Of a stretch of DNA of 64,000 nucleotides, positions 51,844 to 61,614 are shown in pieces. Source of the stretch: Polaribacter sp. MED152 (GTDB lineage Bacteria > Bacteroidota > Bacteroidia > Flavobacteriales > Flavobacteriaceae); NCBI RefSeq assembly GCF_000152945.2, contig NC_020830.1, forward strand, positions 1,684,501-1,748,500, written 5' to 3'. Every line of letters starts with the position of its first letter. Position 1 is the stretch's first letter. Below the pieces are notes generated by a model. That model was not told the origin of the DNA and searched no databases. It saw only the letters and a list, made by a program, of their open reading frames with translations. Made by a program: the position numbers and the translations under genes.

Positions 51844-52827
51844 TTAATTTTTTAAATAGAATTCAGTTAAACTTTTGGCCTCTTTTTTGGCACTCCAATT
51901 ATTAATAATTTCTTTTCTAGCTTCTTTACCTAAGTAAGGAATTTTTTGCTCTATTAATTTAAATAAAATATCTTCTAGTTGATTTTCATTGCCTGCTTCA
52001 AATAAATATCCATTTTTACCATGGTTTATTAACTCAGAATGTACACCTACATTTTGGGTAGCTATTACTGTGTTTTCACAACTCATAGCTTCTGCAGTTA
52101 CTAAAGAAAATCCTTCAGAAAAACTAGGTGCAACTACAATTTTTGCGGCTTGATAATAAGAAACAATATCTCTAGTTTCATTTATAAAATAAACTTGACT
52201 TTCTATCTGATGTTTTTTAGCAATTGATTTTAGGTCGTTTAGAAATTCAGGTTTGTCTACTTTACCAACAATTACCAAAGCCCAAGTTGGGTGTTTTTTT
52301 AAGTTTTTTACAGCCTCTAATAACACCAATTGCCCTTTTTCTTTACGAACTCTACCCGCATTTAAAATTATATTTTCTTGAGATATATTCAACAACCTCT
52401 TAGTTGATTCTGGTACAAATTTATCTACTTGAACTCCATGACCAATCTTCGTGTTTTCTATCCCTAAGTTTTTACTCGTAGAAGTAATAAGAGTAACTAC
52501 TTTATCTGCTTTTTTTAATAAAAACAAGGTTAATCCAGAAGGTTTAGCCTCTGCATGTCTAGTTGCTACAAGTGTAAATTTAGCGCCCAAAAAACGATAA
52601 AATAACATTCGCATAATTTCATTGTTTCTATGACAATGCACAATGACTTTTTCGTTAGAAAATAATACTGATTTAAGTTTTTTGGTAGTGATATGATTCC
52701 CATTAATATTAGAACCATACACATAAGTTTCAAATTGATCAGCAAAGAAAGGAAGTACGTTTTCTATACTTCTAGTAACACCTGTTTTTCGCTTATGAAA
52801 ATGCGTATGAATTAAAATCGGCTTCAG
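51844..52827 (-). CDS. GT4-type glycosyltransferase, probable non-AUG (CTG) start
   Basis: The first ATG/GTG-type start in frame is GTG at 52722 (292 residues), but the open frame continues upstream with a convincing GT-B N-terminus: KPILIHTHFHKRKTGV, then RSIENVLPFF. It reaches CTG at 52827 (or ATT at 52830) two codons after a stop, giving about 327 residues. The C-terminal half has NAGRVRKEKGQLVLLEA, VAPSFSEGFSLVTAEAMSC (E-x7-E type site) and NVGVHSELI. It probably adds a sugar to a lipid or polysaccharide. The gene follows the upstream one by 27 nt and is part of a minus-strand operon. Confidence 0.85.
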   Translation of the reverse strand: MKPILIHTHFHKRKTGVTRSIENVLPFFADQFETYVYGSNINGNHITTKKLKSVLFSNEKVIVHCHRNNEIMRMLFYRFLGAKFTLVATRHAEAKPSGLTLFLLKKADKVVTLITSTSKNLGIENTKIGHGVQVDKFVPESTKRLLNISQENIILNAGRVRKEKGQLVLLEAVKNLKKHPTWALVIVGKVDKPEFLNDLKSIAKKHQIESQVYFINETRDIVSYYQAAKIVVAPSFSEGFSLVTAEAMSCENTVIATQNVGVHSELINHGKNGYLFEAGNENQLEDILFKLIEQKIPYLGKEARKEIINNWSAKKEAKSLTEFYLKN

Positions 52828-52854
52828 AATTTAAACTATTTTTTGATGTACTTT

Positions 52855-53649
52855 TTAGGCAAACTTTCGTGCCACTATTTCTAAGAACCTACTTTCTAGT
52901 TCTTCTTGTTCTGCCCAATTATAATCTGGCTTAACCATTGTGTTGATAAAGTTTTTGGCATCTTTTTCTGTTTTAAAAGTATTTAATTGAGATACCACTC
53001 TGTTATAATCTTCTTGCTGGTTATTAAAGAGATGTTTTACAAATGCAATTCTATCATTTAAACCAATTTGGATATTGGTATTTAATTTGTCGTTTAAAGA
53101 TTTTGGTTGGGCGTTTTCGAACAAATCAGCCATGACATCTACAGAAATAATATCGTGCAATTCTTCTTCTAAAGACATTGTTTTGCGCTCTTCTACTTTT
53201 ATTACCTCTTTTTCTGCTTCTGGTTCTGCAACATCATTTGGTTTAGAAAACATAATCTCTTCTAATTCATCAAAAGGTTGTTCTAATTTTTGCTGAGTTG
53301 TTTTCTTTTCTGGCTTTGGTTCTGTTGCTTTTTGTTCTTCAACTTCTGGTTCATCAATTAAATTAAAAACTACTTTTTCTTCAAGTACTTTTTCTTCTTT
53401 AACTTCATCTTCACTTACAATTGGTTCCTCTTTTTGTTCAAACGCTTTTTCAATTTTATCGACCAAAACCTCTTTATTTTCAGCAGTATTTGGAGTTGTA
53501 GCTAAATATTCATCTACAAAAGCCAGCATAGATAACTTTTCGTAGATTTCTCTAGATTTCTCTTTTAATGCAAACACATCATCCTTATTCTTCATCTTTA
53601 AGATGCTATGAGCTAAACTAATTAATTCGCTCTCTAATTTTTTGTGCAT
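52855..53649 (-). CDS. Conserved acidic hypothetical protein (coiled-coil ends, low-complexity linker)
   Basis: 264 residues. Helical N-terminus (ELISLAHSILKMKNKDDVF), a long Glu/Lys/Pro-rich linker (about 70-150) and a folded helical C-terminus (NTNIQIGLNDRIAFVKHLFNN, YNRVVSQLNTFKTE). Such proteins are conserved in Flavobacteriia with no assigned role. It is first in the run towards the glycosyltransferase and divergent from tdk. Confidence 0.75.
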   Translation of the reverse strand: MHKKLESELISLAHSILKMKNKDDVFALKEKSREIYEKLSMLAFVDEYLATTPNTAENKEVLVDKIEKAFEQKEEPIVSEDEVKEEKVLEEKVVFNLIDEPEVEEQKATEPKPEKKTTQQKLEQPFDELEEIMFSKPNDVAEPEAEKEVIKVEERKTMSLEEELHDIISVDVMADLFENAQPKSLNDKLNTNIQIGLNDRIAFVKHLFNNQQEDYNRVVSQLNTFKTEKDAKNFINTMVKPDYNWAEQEELESRFLEIVARKFA

Positions 53650-53750
53650 AAGTTGTGTCTTATAATTAAATTAAACTACTAAATATTTATAAATTTGTAA
53701 ACGTTGAGGATTACACAAAAGTATAAAATTATAACGCTTAAAATTACAAA

Positions 53751-54410
53751 ATGTTTCTTGAAAATACTGTAAATCATACAGAACAATTTGGTTGGATTGA
53801 GGTAATTTGTGGCTCTATGTTTTCTGGTAAAACAGAAGAGTTAATTAGGCGTTTAAAACGTGCTCAATTTGCAAAACAGCGTGTAGAAATTTTTAAACCT
53901 GCTGTTGATACAAGGTATGATGAGGAAGAAGTGGTTTCTCATAACGATTCTAGAATTCGTTCTACGCCTGTACCTGTTTCTTCAAATATTCGTTTGTTAG
54001 CCAATGATGTAGATGTTGTTGGTATTGATGAAGCTCAGTTTTTTGATGATGAAATTGTTGCTGTTTGCAATGATTTAGCCAATAGAGGAGTTCGTGTAAT
54101 AGTTGCTGGTTTAGATATGGATTTTAAAGGTAAACCTTTTGGCCCAATGCCAGCACTAATGGCTACTGCAGAGTATGTTACTAAAGTGCATGCAGTGTGC
54201 ACTCATACAGGTAATTTAGCTCATTATAGTTTTAGAAAAGCACAAAATGACAACTTGGTTATGCTTGGCGAAACCCAAGAATATGAACCATTAAGCAGAG
54301 CTGCTTATTACAAAGCTGTTAAAGAAAAAGAACAACTTACCTCTGTTGAAGCTAGCAATAATTCAGATATCGATACTTCTAAAACCGATTTAAATTCAAC
54401 GCAAGAATGA
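53751..54410 (+). CDS. tdk: Thymidine kinase (type II) lacking the zinc cysteines
   Basis: 219 residues. Walker [21 protein letters not shown] (catalytic Glu) and [12 protein letters not shown] are intact, so phosphorylation of thymidine in nucleotide salvage is expected. The lasso zinc site of typical bacterial enzymes (two CxxC) is degenerate: [16 protein letters not shown] has one Cys, and the second pair reads LSRAAYYKA with none. An acidic tail follows. It overlaps alr by 4 nt. Confidence 0.94.
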   Translation: MFLENTVNHTEQFGWIEVICGSMFSGKTEELIRRLKRAQFAKQRVEIFKPAVDTRYDEEEVVSHNDSRIRSTPVPVSSNIRLLANDVDVVGIDEAQFFDDEIVAVCNDLANRGVRVIVAGLDMDFKGKPFGPMPALMATAEYVTKVHAVCTHTGNLAHYSFRKAQNDNLVMLGETQEYEPLSRAAYYKAVKEKEQLTSVEASNNSDIDTSKTDLNSTQE

Positions 54411-55507
54411 ATAATCACGTAAGCGTTTTAGAGATTGATAGCAAAGCATTAGTCCATAATTTAAATTATTTTAAAAATAAATTAAACCAAAACACTAAGA
54501 TTTTAGCAGTTGTTAAAGCCTTTGGCTATGGTAGTGATGGAGTTTTAGTTGCTGATTTTTTAAAAGATAAAGTAGATTATTTTGCGGTAGCTTACGCTCA
54601 TGAAGGTATTGCCTTAAGAGAAGCAAATATTAAAACACCAATCTTAGTTTTACATCCTCAAATAGCTACTTTACAAGACATTATTGATTACAGATTAGAA
54701 CCTAATTTATACAATTTTAAAATATTTCACGCCTTTTTAGAGTTAGCAGACACGATTCCTTTAATGAACTATCCTGTACATATAAAATTTAATACAGGCT
54801 TAAATAGGCTTGGGTTTTGGCATACAGATATTCCTAAAATTATCTCAGAATTAAAAGAAACCAATCACATAAAAGTACAATCACTTTTTTCTCATTTAGC
54901 AGCTAGTGAAGATTTAGAAGAAAAAGATTTCACCAACAATCAACTAAATAGTTTTGCATACATAGTACAACAGTTTTATAAACATTTAAGCTATGAGCCT
55001 ATGTTGCATATTTTAAACACTTCTGGTGTTGTAAACTATGCCAAAGCTCAGTTTGATATGGTTAGAGTTGGTATTGGCTTGTATGGTTTTGGTAATGATG
55101 ATGAAGAAACCAAGCAACTTAAAAATACGCACAATTTAAAATCTATAATTTCGCAAATTCACCTTATTGAACCAGGTGAAACTGTGGGTTATAATAGAGC
55201 ATTTGTTGCTAAAAAACCTAGTAAATCTGCGACAATTCCTGTGGGGCATGCAGATGGTTTATCTCGAAAATTAGGAAATGAAGCAGGTTATGTTTTAATC
55301 AACAATCAAAAAGCAAAAATTATTGGTAATGTTTGTATGGACATGATTATGGTTGATGTAACCAAAATTGATTGTAATGAAGGTGATGAAGTTATCATAT
55401 TTAACAGTCAAGACATGCTTAAACATATAGCAGATGCCTCTGAAACTATCGTTTATGAAACCTTAACTTCGATTTCTCCACGTGTTAAGAAAATGTTAAA
55501 ATCATAA
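54407..55507 (+). CDS. alr: Alanine racemase
   Basis: 366 residues. It makes D-alanine for peptidoglycan. The PLP Lys lies in [12 protein letters not shown], with [28 protein letters not shown] and the catalytic Tyr in [10 protein letters not shown]. It is coupled to tdk by an ATGA overlap and followed by mscL after 45 nt. Length is normal for a stand-alone Alr (not a MurF fusion, which some Bacteroidota have). Confidence 0.96.
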   Translation: MNNHVSVLEIDSKALVHNLNYFKNKLNQNTKILAVVKAFGYGSDGVLVADFLKDKVDYFAVAYAHEGIALREANIKTPILVLHPQIATLQDIIDYRLEPNLYNFKIFHAFLELADTIPLMNYPVHIKFNTGLNRLGFWHTDIPKIISELKETNHIKVQSLFSHLAASEDLEEKDFTNNQLNSFAYIVQQFYKHLSYEPMLHILNTSGVVNYAKAQFDMVRVGIGLYGFGNDDEETKQLKNTHNLKSIISQIHLIEPGETVGYNRAFVAKKPSKSATIPVGHADGLSRKLGNEAGYVLINNQKAKIIGNVCMDMIMVDVTKIDCNEGDEVIIFNSQDMLKHIADASETIVYETLTSISPRVKKMLKS

Positions 55508-55552
55508 AATTTTATTACTTTAGCATTTCATCAACTTAAAATTATACAATAA

Positions 55553-55969
55553 ATGGGAATGTTAAAAGAGTTTAAAGACTTTGCAATGAAGGGTAACCTT
55601 ATAGATATTGCAGTAGGTTTTGTTATGGGTGCTGCTTTTAAACAAGTAGTAACATCGTTTACAGGAGGTATTGTTTCGCCTTTAATTGGTTTAATTTTCG
55701 AAGCCGATTTTAAAAAGTTAAAATGGGTAGTGAAAGAAGGTACTTTAAATGATGCAGGTGAAACTGTTGGTCAAGTTGCTGTTTTATATGGAGATTTCTT
55801 AACCAATGTCATCGACTTTATCATTGTAGCTTTTGTAATGTTTATGATTGTAAAAGGTATTAATGCAACAAAGAAAAAAGAAGAGCCAAAACCAGAAGCT
55901 CCAAAAGGACCAAGTCAAGAAGAATTATTAGAGCAAATTAGAGATTTACTTGCTAAGCAAAATAAATAA
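55553..55969 (+). CDS. mscL: Large-conductance mechanosensitive channel
   Basis: 138 residues with the usual order: cytoplasmic N-terminal helix MLKEFKDFAMKGNLIDIAVGFVMGAAF running into TM1, a periplasmic loop (FEADFKKLKWVVKEG), TM2 (NVIDFIIVAFVMFMIVKG) and a C-terminal helix after a Lys/Pro linker. It opens under osmotic downshock. A terminator lies 20 nt downstream. Confidence 0.95.
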   Translation: MGMLKEFKDFAMKGNLIDIAVGFVMGAAFKQVVTSFTGGIVSPLIGLIFEADFKKLKWVVKEGTLNDAGETVGQVAVLYGDFLTNVIDFIIVAFVMFMIVKGINATKKKEEPKPEAPKGPSQEELLEQIRDLLAKQNK

Positions 55970-55987
55970 GCTAATTTAACTTGTTAT

Positions 55988-56018
55988 AAAAAAACCCAAG
56001 CTAAGCTTGGGTTTTTTA
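55988..56018. terminator. Terminator between mscL and the OlsF-like gene
   Basis: ACCCAAGC-TAA-GCTTGGGT stem with A run before and T run after. It overlaps the last codons of the convergent acyltransferase gene and can serve mscL directly. Confidence 0.85.
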
Positions 56019-57821
56019 TTTTTTAAGTATTTCTGCAGCTTTCCTTTCTAACTCTGCTTGGAATTCTTCCATTACCGGTTTTACTGTACTTTCTGGTATA
56101 TCTGCAACCTTGATATACATTAAACCATCTACAGCATTGTTAAATTTAGGATCTACATTAAATGCAACCAATCTTGCATTCTGTTTCACATATTTCTTAA
56201 TCAGAACAGGAATTCTTAATGCTCCAGGTTCAATTTCATCAATAATCTTATCAAACTTTTGCATGTCTGCTTTTGTGGCATCAAACACAAAATCTTTATC
56301 ATCACCTTTTAATTTAACCTTATATTCTTTCTTTGGATAAATGTACTGAGCAATATAAGGATCATAATAATGAGACTTCATGAACTCAATCATTAACGAC
56401 TTTGAAAAATCTGAAAATTGATTGCTAATAGAAACGCCACCCATTAAATATTTATATTCAGGATAACGTAAAGTTACATGCACAATACCTTTCCATAAAA
56501 GAAACAATGGCATTGGTTTTTGCTGATATTCATCAATAATAAAAGCCCTACCCATTTCTATGGTATTCTCCATCATTTGATGCAATTCTGGCTCAATTCT
56601 AAACAGAGTCTGAATGTAAAAACCATTAATGCCAAATCTTTTATAAATTTCTTTACCAAGACCCATTCTGTAAGCTCCTGCTAAACATTGAGCCTGATTA
56701 TCCCAAAGAATTAGATGATAATAATACTTATCGTATTTGTCTAAGTCTAGAGCCTTGTTAGTACCTTCACCTACATTTCTAAACGTAATTTCTCTTAACC
56801 TGCCTATTTCATGTAAAACGTTAGGTATGTCTTTTGCATTGGCAAAGAAAACTTCATAATTCTTACTTTCTAAAAGTCGGCAGTCTTTGTCTCTTAAATT
56901 ATTAATTTCTTTAAGAAAAGAATCTTTATTTCTTTGTGCAGCAATTTTTTTAGCTGGCTTTTTAATTTTAATAGATTCTGTAGAGATTAGCTTGTTCGCT
57001 TTCTCAAAAGGATTAGCCAACATATAAGTTTTCTTTCTAATAAATTCATAGAAAGAAGGTATGTCTTTGTACTCTTTTTGATCGGCTACAGAAATTGGTT
57101 TTCCTATTCTAACTTTTATTACTTTGCCTTCTTGCGAAATAACTTCTGATGGTAATTTGGCTGTTCTTAAAGTGTCAGAAATTTTAGATAAAAAATAGAA
57201 TAATCCACTATTTTTTGCATGAAAATAGATAGGAATAACAGGTACTTGTGCCTTTTTAATTAAACGTACAGCACCTTCTTCCCAAGGCTTATCTACCTTT
57301 AATTTACCATCTTTATAAGTAGAAACTTCACCAGCAGGAAAGATCCCTAAAGGTTTACCTTCTTTTAAATGCTGTAATGCACTTTTTATACCTGCAACAC
57401 TAGATTTAGCGTCCTTTCTTGTTTCAAAAGGATTCACAGGCATTATATAGGGCTTTAAAGGCTCTATTCTATGCAATAAAAAGTTTGCTATAATTTTATA
57501 ATCGGCCCTTTTTTCTATTAATAATTTTAGTAATAAAACGCCATCTATACCTCCTAAAGGATGGTTAGATACTGTAATAAACGGACCTTCTTTGGGAATT
57601 CTTTTTAAATCTTCTTCCGGAATTTGGAATTCAATATTACAATCATCTAAAACACCATTTAAAAAAGCTAAATCAGTTTTATCTTTATTCTTTTTGTAAA
57701 TTTTATTGATTGCAGAGATTCGTAAAACTCTAATAAGTAGCCATCCAACAAAAGTTCCTAAAACACCAAATTTCTGTAAACCAATTACTTGTGCAATTTC
57801 TTTAGATGTTACTAATGGCAT
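56016..57821 (-). CDS. Bifunctional acyltransferase, OlsF-like (ornithine/glycine lipid synthesis)
   Basis: 601 residues. The N-terminal half is a PlsC-type O-acyltransferase with the NHPLGGIDG box and the FPAGEVSTYKDG region. The C-terminal half is a GNAT-like N-acyltransferase of the OlsB/hemolysin type (REITFRNVGEGTN, YYHLILWDNQAQCLAGAYRMG, ELHQMMENTIEMGRAFI, YLMGGVSISNQF). This order is that of OlsF, which makes ornithine lipids in one polypeptide in Flavobacterium and Serratia. I infer an aminolipid of the outer membrane; ornithine versus glycine cannot be told. Confidence 0.85.
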   Translation of the reverse strand: MPLVTSKEIAQVIGLQKFGVLGTFVGWLLIRVLRISAINKIYKKNKDKTDLAFLNGVLDDCNIEFQIPEEDLKRIPKEGPFITVSNHPLGGIDGVLLLKLLIEKRADYKIIANFLLHRIEPLKPYIMPVNPFETRKDAKSSVAGIKSALQHLKEGKPLGIFPAGEVSTYKDGKLKVDKPWEEGAVRLIKKAQVPVIPIYFHAKNSGLFYFLSKISDTLRTAKLPSEVISQEGKVIKVRIGKPISVADQKEYKDIPSFYEFIRKKTYMLANPFEKANKLISTESIKIKKPAKKIAAQRNKDSFLKEINNLRDKDCRLLESKNYEVFFANAKDIPNVLHEIGRLREITFRNVGEGTNKALDLDKYDKYYYHLILWDNQAQCLAGAYRMGLGKEIYKRFGINGFYIQTLFRIEPELHQMMENTIEMGRAFIIDEYQQKPMPLFLLWKGIVHVTLRYPEYKYLMGGVSISNQFSDFSKSLMIEFMKSHYYDPYIAQYIYPKKEYKVKLKGDDKDFVFDATKADMQKFDKIIDEIEPGALRIPVLIKKYVKQNARLVAFNVDPKFNNAVDGLMYIKVADIPESTVKPVMEEFQAELERKAAEILKK

Positions 57822-57879
57822 AATTCGAAGTTAATACTAGAGAACAAACATAGTAAAAAAAACGAAATCGAAATTTTAT

Positions 57880-59133
57880 TTAATTGGGTTTTATCACAAT
57901 TTGCGAAGTTTCTTTGTTTACTTGAGTTAATAAAGATTCTCCTTTGTTTTCAATCAATTCTATTGCATTATCATCAAAGTGACGAATAGTATACAAGTCT
58001 ACATTTTTCTGAACATCTATTTTAAACTGATGCTCTAATTCTTTATGGAATTCATCAAACTTATTAAACTTGTTATCTATACAAACAGAAAAGCTAATGG
58101 CAGAGTTTTGAATCAGGTTAACTTTTAGCTGATAATCGTGTAGTTTTTGAAAGATAAAACTAATATTATTTTCAACCATAAATGAAAAATCTAAGGCCGA
58201 TATTGAAACTAAAATTTGATTTTTCTTTACAATATAGCAAGGTATATATGGTTCTAACATGGTACCTTTAGAAACTGTGGTGCCTTTTTCTTTTGGGTTT
58301 ACAAAAGAACGTACCAACAAAGGAATTTCTTTCTTTTCTATGGGTTGTAACGTTTTTGGGTGTATTACAGAGGCTCCATAGAAAGCCATCTCTATAGCTT
58401 CTTCGTATGAAATTTGAGCTAATAAAGTGGTATCAGAAAACACTCTTGGATCTGCATTTAAAACACCTGGTACATCTTTCCAAATAGTTACACTTTCTGC
58501 ATTTAAACAATAGGCAAAAATACCTGCAGTATAATCAGACCCTTCTCTACCTAAAGTGGTAGTATTTTCTGTATCATTAGCTGCAATAAATCCTTGGGTG
58601 ATGTTAATTTTAGAAGTATCTACTTTCTTATTGATAAGCTCTTCTGTTAGCTCCCAATCTACTTTTGCATCTCTATAATTACTGTCTGTTTTAATATAAT
58701 TTCTTACATCAAACCAAACATTCTCTTGGCCTATTTTTGCTAAATAACCACTAACAATTCTTGTTGATAATAACTCACCAAAGCAAATAATTTGATCGTA
58801 AACGTAGTTAAACCTTTGTGAAGTATTTCTGGCCAAAAACCAACCTAACTCTCCAAATAAAACATCTACTTCTTTGTAAACCTCATCTGTTTTATCGAAT
58901 AAAGAGCTCATGATATTTTTATGAAACTCTTCTATATAGTTCAATTTACTTGGTAAATCTTCTTTTTTATGATAATATGAATCTATAACATCTTCAAAAG
59001 CGTTTGTCATTTTACCCATAGCAGAAACTACTACTAGAGTATCTTTGGCTCCTTCATTTTTAATGATTGAAACAACATTTTTTACACTTTCTGCGTCTTT
59101 AACAGAGGCACCACCAAATTTAAAAATCTTCAT
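57880..59133 (-). CDS. Aspartate kinase
   Basis: 417 residues. KFGGASVKDAESV at the N-terminus, TLGREGSDYTAGIFAYCL, IWKDVPGVLNADPR and ASVIHPKTL identify a monofunctional aspartokinase, feeding Lys/Thr/Met synthesis. The C-terminal regulatory part has ACT-like patterns (LVSISALDFSFMVENNISF; LIQNSAISFSVCID). It lies 4 nt after the GNAT gene on the same strand. Which end product controls it cannot be told. Confidence 0.93.
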   Translation of the reverse strand: MKIFKFGGASVKDAESVKNVVSIIKNEGAKDTLVVVSAMGKMTNAFEDVIDSYYHKKEDLPSKLNYIEEFHKNIMSSLFDKTDEVYKEVDVLFGELGWFLARNTSQRFNYVYDQIICFGELLSTRIVSGYLAKIGQENVWFDVRNYIKTDSNYRDAKVDWELTEELINKKVDTSKINITQGFIAANDTENTTTLGREGSDYTAGIFAYCLNAESVTIWKDVPGVLNADPRVFSDTTLLAQISYEEAIEMAFYGASVIHPKTLQPIEKKEIPLLVRSFVNPKEKGTTVSKGTMLEPYIPCYIVKKNQILVSISALDFSFMVENNISFIFQKLHDYQLKVNLIQNSAISFSVCIDNKFNKFDEFHKELEHQFKIDVQKNVDLYTIRHFDDNAIELIENKGESLLTQVNKETSQIVIKPN

Positions 59134-59137
59134 CTAT

Positions 59138-59617
59138 CTAGTTATTTTCTATAAATTTTGCCAAATTCTCTTTGTTCATTTGAACCACAGACCAATCATT
59201 TAAATAAGTAGCACCAGTACTTTTATAAAATTCAATGGCATTTGTATTCCAATCTATAACCTCCCAAGCAACTCTATTGAAATCATTTTCATAAGCATAG
59301 TTTAACACAGCTGTGTACAATGCTTTACCTGCACCTATTTTTTGGCGTTTTTTAGTAACGATTAAATCTTCTAAGTGAATGGTTTTACCTTTCCAAGTAG
59401 AATATCTTTCATAAAAAAGAGCAATACCAATAATGGTTTCGTTCTCTTCTGCTACAAAAATTTTAAATCTTGGCTTTTCAGAAAATCCGTCTTTGATTAA
59501 ATCGTCTACAGTAATTTCTACAGCATCTGGTTCTTTTTCAAAAATAGCTAGCTCCATAATTAAATTATGTACAGATTGCATATCTTCTTTTAAACCTCTT
59601 CTAATGGTAAAACTCAT
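59138..59617 (-). CDS. GNAT family N-acetyltransferase
   Basis: 159 residues from ATG 59617 (MSFTIRRGLKEDMQS). Acetyl-CoA-binding region EDLIVTKKRQKIGAGKALY, followed by AWEVIDWNTNAIEFYKSTGA, fits the spermidine/spermine acetyltransferase-like branch. A longer start at 59647 would overlap the -7 box TATCTTTG (59641-59634), so the shorter one is favoured. It is the first gene of the pair with aspartate kinase. Confidence 0.88.
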   Translation of the reverse strand: MSFTIRRGLKEDMQSVHNLIMELAIFEKEPDAVEITVDDLIKDGFSEKPRFKIFVAEENETIIGIALFYERYSTWKGKTIHLEDLIVTKKRQKIGAGKALYTAVLNYAYENDFNRVAWEVIDWNTNAIEFYKSTGATYLNDWSVVQMNKENLAKFIENN

Positions 59618-59633
59618 ATTTTCAAAATTTTGG

Positions 59634-59661
59634 CAAAGATAAATCATTTTACAATCGTCAA
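59634..59661 (-). promoter_or_regulatory. Promoter of the GNAT-aspartate kinase operon
   Basis: Minus strand -33 TTG (59661-59659, inside TTTTTGAC), 17-nt spacer, -7 TATCTTTG (59641-59634). The transcript start would be about 12 nt ahead of ATG 59617. Confidence 0.6.
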
Positions 59662-59757
59662 AAATATTTGTAAAATTTTGACAATTAGCTACAATCTGTA
59701 TAATTTTTTATATAATTCTTAAATCATTATGATTCAAAAAAATAAAAATCTAAAACG

Positions 59758-59788
59758 TTGTAGTAACTCAAAAAAGTTCAGATATTTG
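59758..59788 (+). promoter_or_regulatory. Possible promoter of fbp
   Basis: TTG at 59758-59760 and GATATTTG at 59781-59788 (one base off TAnnTTTG), spacer 20. ATG at 59814. Confidence 0.35.
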
Positions 59789-59813
59789 TTAAAAATCAAC
59801 CTTTAACGCTTTT

Positions 59814-60824
59814 ATGACAGTAAAAAAACAAACTCTTGGTGAATTCATTATTGAAAATCAGCACGCCTTTAAATACAGTTCAGGTGAATTAAGTAGCCTT
59901 TTAAATTCTATTAGATTGGCTGCAAAAGTGGTAAATCATGAAGTTAACAAAGCAGGTTTAGTAGATATTATTGGTGCTTTTGGAGACACTAATATTCAAG
60001 GTGAAGATCAGCAAAAATTAGATGTTTATGCAAATGATAAATTCATACAAACCTTAACAAGAAGAAATATTGTTTGTGGAATTGCTAGTGAAGAGGAAGA
60101 TAGTTTTATATCTATCAATAGTATTGATGAAAATCATCAAAACAAATATGTGGTTTTAATAGACCCTTTAGACGGTTCATCTAACATAGATGTAAACGTT
60201 TCTGTAGGTACTATTTTTTCTATTTACAGAAGAGTTACACCAACAGGAACCCCTGTGCAAATAGAAGATTTTTTACAAAAAGGTAGTGAGCAAGTGGCTG
60301 CAGGTTATGTAGTTTATGGTACATCTACAATGTTGGTTTATACAACTGGTGATGGTGTTAATGGTTTTACACTAAACCCTGCAATTGGTTCATTTTACTT
60401 ATCTCACCCAAACATGGAGTTTCCTGAAGATGGTAGTATATATTCAGTGAATGAAGGGAATTATATGGATTTTCCTTTGGGAGTTAAAAAATACATTAAA
60501 CACTGTCAAGAAGAGGAAGGTGATAGACCTTACACAAGCAGATATATTGGTTCTTTGGTTTCTGATTTTCACAGAAATATGATTAAAGGTGGTATTTATA
60601 TGTACCCTAAAGGGTCTAGAAATCCGAATGGAAAATTACGTTTACTTTACGAATGCAACCCAATGGCTTTTTTAGCTGAACAGGCTAATGGTTATGCTTC
60701 TGATGGGTACACAAGAACTTTAGATGTAGAGCCTACAGAATTACACCAAAGAGTGCCATTTGTTTGTGGTAGTAAAAATATGGTGGCTGAACTTGAGGAG
60801 TTTATGCAGAAATATGGTGAATAA
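59814..60824 (+). CDS. fbp: Fructose-1,6-bisphosphatase, class I
   Basis: 336 residues. Metal-binding motifs ASEEEDS and [22 protein letters not shown], and substrate-binding [25 protein letters not shown] and [17 protein letters not shown] are intact. It is the committed gluconeogenic step, hydrolysing fructose 1,6-bisphosphate. Divergent from the GNAT gene; the 166-nt gap holds both promoters. Confidence 0.97.
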   Translation: MTVKKQTLGEFIIENQHAFKYSSGELSSLLNSIRLAAKVVNHEVNKAGLVDIIGAFGDTNIQGEDQQKLDVYANDKFIQTLTRRNIVCGIASEEEDSFISINSIDENHQNKYVVLIDPLDGSSNIDVNVSVGTIFSIYRRVTPTGTPVQIEDFLQKGSEQVAAGYVVYGTSTMLVYTTGDGVNGFTLNPAIGSFYLSHPNMEFPEDGSIYSVNEGNYMDFPLGVKKYIKHCQEEEGDRPYTSRYIGSLVSDFHRNMIKGGIYMYPKGSRNPNGKLRLLYECNPMAFLAEQANGYASDGYTRTLDVEPTELHQRVPFVCGSKNMVAELEEFMQKYGE

Positions 60825-60865
60825 CTACAATCTATATTGCTATAAGTTAACAAATTATTAAAGAC

Positions 60866-60896
60866 TTGGTATTGGTTCTTTTAAATGTTAAATTTG
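60866..60896 (+). promoter_or_regulatory. Promoter of the superoxide dismutase gene
   Basis: -33 TTG at 60866-60868, 20-nt spacer, -7 TAAATTTG at 60889-60896 (exact TAnnTTTG). About 34 nt of A-rich leader precede the ATG at 60935. Confidence 0.6.
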
Positions 60897-60934
60897 TTAC
60901 TCACTAATTAAAATAAACTTTTAAAAATAAAATT

Positions 60935-61543
60935 ATGGCTTTTGAATTACCAGAATTAGGATACGCACATGATGCACTAGAACCACATATTGATGCTAAA
61001 ACTATGGAGATACACCATGGAAAACATCACAATGGATATACAACAAAATTAAATAACGCAATTGAAGGTACTGATTTAGAAGGAAAATCTATAGAAGATA
61101 TTTTAACTAATTTAGATATGAGCAATAGCGCTGTTAGAAATAATGGAGGTGGATTTTACAATCACTCTTTGTTCTGGACAGTAATGAACCCAGAAGATAG
61201 AGGTTATTTATCTGGAGAGTTAAAAGATGCTATTGAAGCAGAATTTGGTTCTAAAGAAGCATTTATGGATGCATTTTCTAAAGCAGCAGCAACTCAGTTT
61301 GGTTCTGGTTGGGCTTGGTTATGTGTACATAAAGGTGGTAAAGTAGAAGTTTGTTCTACACCAAACCAAGATAACCCATTAATGCCAGGTGTTACTTGTG
61401 GTGGAACTCCAATCTTAGGATTAGACGTTTGGGAACATGCTTATTATTTAAACTACCAAAACAGAAGACCAGATTATATTGATGCTTTCTTTAAAGTTAT
61501 CAACTGGAACGAAGTTGAAAGAAGATATGCAGAAGCTAAGTAA
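60935..61543 (+). CDS. Superoxide dismutase (Fe/Mn family)
   Basis: 202 residues. Metal ligands are in HHGKHHNGY (His), NHSLFWTVM (His) and [19 protein letters not shown] (Asp, His). Fe or Mn preference cannot be read from sequence. It removes superoxide in the cytoplasm. It has its own promoter and terminator, so it is a single-gene unit. Confidence 0.96.
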   Translation: MAFELPELGYAHDALEPHIDAKTMEIHHGKHHNGYTTKLNNAIEGTDLEGKSIEDILTNLDMSNSAVRNNGGGFYNHSLFWTVMNPEDRGYLSGELKDAIEAEFGSKEAFMDAFSKAAATQFGSGWAWLCVHKGGKVEVCSTPNQDNPLMPGVTCGGTPILGLDVWEHAYYLNYQNRRPDYIDAFFKVINWNEVERRYAEAK

Positions 61544-61561
61544 TTATATTCTTAATGATAT

Positions 61562-61596
61562 AAAAAAAAGCATCCAAAATTTGGATGCTTTTTTTA
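61562..61596 (+). terminator. Terminator after the superoxide dismutase gene
   Basis: A(8)GCATCCAA-AAT-TTGGATGCT(7): strong hairpin with U tract, 20 nt after the stop. Confidence 0.9.
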
Positions 61597-61614
61597 TGTT
61601 GAAAACATTGCTAT

